Source of the DNA: Pseudomonadota bacterium
Lineage (GTDB): Bacteria > Pseudomonadota > Gammaproteobacteria > Burkholderiales > Thiobacillaceae
NCBI GenBank assembly: GCA_021847385.1
Contig: JAJZTV010000082.1
Coordinates: 1 to 8,272, forward strand
Direction of reading: 5' to 3'
Length of the DNA stretch: 8,272 nt
The translations under genes and the position numbers were made by a program. This document shows positions 6,608 to 8,272 of this stretch, piece by piece. Position 1 is the first letter of the stretch, and every line of letters starts with the position of its first letter. The notes under the pieces were generated by a model that was not told the origin of the DNA, did not search any database, and saw only the letters and a list, made by a program, of their open reading frames with translations.

Positions 6608-7318
6608 ATGGCCGCTGCGAATACCCCGACTTCCGAAGAACTCGATCTGCGCCGTCGCGCGCGCCGCCGCTTGATCGGCGCGATTGCCTTGGCACTGGTC
6701 GTCATCGTCGTCCTGCCGATGCTGTTCGAGCCGGAGCCCAAGCCGCTGGGCGAAGATGTCGATATCCGCATTCCGGGCCAAGATACGCCATTTCAGCCGC
6801 CCGTCGCCCCGCCGGCGCCCGATTTGAAGCCATCGGCGCCCGCCACGGCCGGGCAAACGCAGCCGCCGGCCGCGGCCGGCAATAGCGCCCAGGCGGCCAC
6901 GGCGCAGCCAGCCAAGGCCGAACCCGCCAAATCCGAGCCGGCCAAGCCGGTCACGTCCCCCGCCAAGGAGGACCCGCCGAGCAAGGCCGAGCCGAAGCCG
7001 GTAGACAAGCCTGCCGCCAAAACGGTCGACAAAACGGTCGACAAAACCGCCAAAAAGGCCGAGGCGAAACCGGTCAGTCCGACACCTACCGCCTCGGCAA
7101 AATCCGGTTATTTCGTGCAATTGGGCGTTTTTGGCAACGAACAGAACGCCAAGCAGCTGGCCGATAAGCTGGGCAAGACCGGCTACAAGACCAAGATCGT
7201 CCATGCCGGCGGCCAAAACCGCGTGTGGGTAGGGCCTTATGCCGAAAAGCAGCAAGCGCAAGAAGTGCAGGCTAAACTGAAGTCGAAGGAGTTCAATCCG
7301 GTATTGATTGCGCCATGA
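6608..7318 (+). CDS. dedD: SPOR-domain inner-membrane protein, DedD-like
   Basis: A 236-residue bitopic protein. Residues 1-20 are polar with a basic RRRARRR cluster. One membrane helix spans about 21-39, giving an N-in topology. A low-complexity Pro/Ala/Lys periplasmic linker spans about 42-165, and a C-terminal SPOR domain covers 166-236 (GYFVQLGVFGNEQNAKQLAD, then RVWVGPYAEKQQAQ). SPOR domains bind glycan strands lacking stem peptides at the septum. DedD in Escherichia is a non-essential division protein, and the folC-dedD-cvpA-purF order is the same there. The start is ATG with a good ribosome binding site overlapping the folC stop. The end overlaps cvpA by 4 nt (ATGA). The linker carries a short tandem repeat (7019-7042). 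The SPOR architecture is clear; DedD orthology is inferred from context. Confidence 0.9.
   Translation: MAAANTPTSEELDLRRRARRRLIGAIALALVVIVVLPMLFEPEPKPLGEDVDIRIPGQDTPFQPPVAPPAPDLKPSAPATAGQTQPPAAAGNSAQAATAQPAKAEPAKSEPAKPVTSPAKEDPPSKAEPKPVDKPAAKTVDKTVDKTAKKAEAKPVSPTPTASAKSGYFVQLGVFGNEQNAKQLADKLGKTGYKTKIVHAGGQNRVWVGPYAEKQQAQEVQAKLKSKEFNPVLIAP
7019..7042 (+). repeat. 12-bp perfect tandem repeat in the dedD linker
   Basis: AAAACGGTCGAC occurs twice head to tail (7019-7030 and 7031-7042), followed by a partial third copy (AAAACCG). It encodes the KTVDKTVDKT run in the Pro/Ala/Lys linker. The unit is a multiple of three, so copy-number change would alter linker length without a frameshift. Confidence 0.7.
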
Positions 7319-7803
7319 CGATAGTCGACTGGCTCGTCCTCGCCGTCGGGGTCTTGTCGTGTGGGATCGGATTGATGCGCGGCTTCGTGCGCGAAGCGAT
7401 GTCGTTGGCGGGCTGGGTGCTGGCCTTCTATGCGGCCAAGACCTTGGCGCCGGGATTCAGCGCCGAGGTACCGGGTATCGATAACCCGGCCTTGCGCTAT
7501 GGCGTCGCTTTGGTGCTCGTGTTCGTCGTGGTGCTGTTGCTGGCGGGCTTGGTCTCGATGTTGTTGCGCAGCATGGTCAAAATGGTCGGCCTGGGCGCCT
7601 ATGACAAGGCCGTCGGTTTATTGTTCGGCGGCGCACGTGCGCTGGTATTGTTGTTGTCGCTGACCGTCGTCGCGGGTCTGACTTCGTTGCCGAAGACCCA
7701 GGCGTGGCAGGACGCCTGGAGCCGCTCATGGCTGGAGTCGGCAGTAGTCGCAATAAAGCCGTGGCTGCCTGAGGATTTGGCGGCGCTTATTCAGTTTCAG
7801 TAG
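7315..7803 (+). CDS. cvpA: CvpA-family inner-membrane protein
   Basis: A 162-residue protein with four predicted membrane helices at about residues 3-21, 28-47, 61-85 and 102-124. The family hallmark, DWLVLA followed by GLMRGFVREAMSLAGWVLAF, is at the N-terminus, and the GAYDKAVGLLFGGARA segment precedes the last helix. CvpA was first described as needed for colicin V production and is associated with envelope and bile-salt tolerance in enteric bacteria; its molecular activity is unclear. It lies directly before purF, as in many Proteobacteria. The ATG overlaps the dedD TGA. The nearest strong ribosome binding site (AAGGAG, 7286-7291) is 23 nt away, too far to act directly, so coupling to dedD is likely. 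Confidence 0.94.
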   Translation: MTIVDWLVLAVGVLSCGIGLMRGFVREAMSLAGWVLAFYAAKTLAPGFSAEVPGIDNPALRYGVALVLVFVVVLLLAGLVSMLLRSMVKMVGLGAYDKAVGLLFGGARALVLLLSLTVVAGLTSLPKTQAWQDAWSRSWLESAVVAIKPWLPEDLAALIQFQ

Positions 7804-7806
7804 GAG
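7802..7806 (+). promoter_or_regulatory. Ribosome binding site of purF overlapping the cvpA stop
   Basis: AGGAG begins inside the cvpA TAG stop (7801-7803) and lies 7 nt before the purF ATG at 7814. It is the strongest ribosome binding site in the window. No PurR-like palindrome is visible before cvpA or purF. Confidence 0.7.
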
Positions 7807-7813
7807 ATTCGCC

Positions 7814-8272
7814 ATGTGCGGGATTATCGGAGTCGTTTCGCATCAGCCCGTGAATCAGTTGCTGTATGACGGCTTGCAACTGCTGCAGCATCGCGGCCAG
7901 GATGCCGCGGGTATCGTTACCGCCGACGGCAATATGTTCCACATGCACAAGAACAGCGGCATGGTGCGCGATGTCTTTCGCACCCGCGACATGCGCAATC
8001 TGGTGGGCAATGCCGGTGTGGCGCAGGTGCGCTATCCGACCGCAGGCAGCGCGGCCAGTTCGGCCGAGGCGCAGCCGTTCTATGTGAATTCGCCGTTCGG
8101 CATCGTGCTCGCGCACAACGGCAACCTGACCAACACCGAACGCCTGCAGGAAGAAATCTTTCGCCAGGACCTGCGCCACGTGAATACCGGCTCGGATTCC
8201 GAAGTGCTGCTCAATGTCCTGGCCCATGAGCTCAATGCGGCGGTCAAGGACCATCGCCTCACGGTCGAGGCC
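7814..8272 (+). CDS. purF: Amidophosphoribosyltransferase PurF, N-terminal part (3' truncated by window)
   Basis: The first 153 codons of PurF, which makes 5-phosphoribosylamine from PRPP and glutamine, the first committed step of purine synthesis. The frame is open to the last base, with no stop in the window. The protein begins MCGIIGVV, so Cys2 becomes the N-terminal nucleophile of the class II glutaminase domain after Met removal; there is no propeptide. Other conserved glutaminase blocks are visible: LQLLQHRGQDAAGI, VAQVRYPTAGSA, AHNGNLTN and NTGSDSEVLLN. Only the glutaminase half is in view; the phosphoribosyltransferase domain (family length about 500 residues) lies beyond the right edge. 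The gap to cvpA is 10 nt. Confidence 0.97.
   Translation, partial: MCGIIGVVSHQPVNQLLYDGLQLLQHRGQDAAGIVTADGNMFHMHKNSGMVRDVFRTRDMRNLVGNAGVAQVRYPTAGSAASSAEAQPFYVNSPFGIVLAHNGNLTNTERLQEEIFRQDLRHVNTGSDSEVLLNVLAHELNAAVKDHRLTVEA

Overview
The window looks like a chromosomal housekeeping segment of a high-GC betaproteobacterium. The basis is the gene order fimV, truA, trpF, trpB, trpA, accD, folC, dedD (SPOR protein), cvpA, purF, a syntenic block familiar from Betaproteobacteria, together with the GC-rich third codon positions and the protein sequences. I cannot name a genus. Nothing suggests recent transfer: there is no insertion sequence, tRNA, rRNA, integrase, CRISPR array or abrupt change in composition.

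Layout. All genes lie on the + strand and are packed almost without gaps; the longest non-coding stretch is 18 nt. The window opens inside the 3' end of fimV (cell-pole/type IV pilus protein). Next comes a 199-residue membrane protein with a TTG start that resembles the CbiQ/EcfT transmembrane component of energy-coupling-factor transporters and is the one non-standard member of the block. Then follow truA (tRNA pseudouridine synthase), trpF-trpB-trpA (last steps of tryptophan synthesis), accD (acetyl-CoA carboxylase beta subunit), folC (folate synthase), a dedD-like SPOR-domain envelope protein, cvpA, and the first 153 codons of purF, which runs off the right edge. Neighbours are joined by translational coupling: 13-nt overlap EcfT-like/truA, 20-nt overlap trpF/trpB, 4-nt ATGA overlaps trpB/trpA and dedD/cvpA, and stop codons that form part of the next ribosome binding site at folC/dedD and cvpA/purF. 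The genes serve separate pathways (tRNA modification, Trp, fatty acids, folate, division envelope, purines), so the common thread is growth-linked expression rather than one system.

Points of interest. (1) A near-textbook intrinsic terminator (12-bp stem, 3-nt loop, eight T) lies at 449-483, just after fimV but inside the start of the EcfT-like frame. It could be the fimV terminator or a translation-controlled attenuator ahead of truA-trpFBA. (2) The EcfT-like gene has no ATPase or S-component partner in view. (3) The TTG start of folC is buried in an 11-13 bp hairpin preceded by a six-codon mini-frame that begins in the accD stop codon. (4) Two promoter-like elements with the same hexamers and the same 16-nt spacing lie inside trpF and at the end of folC. 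I did not find an undescribed multi-gene system; the window is mostly ordinary, with a few regulatory details worth testing.
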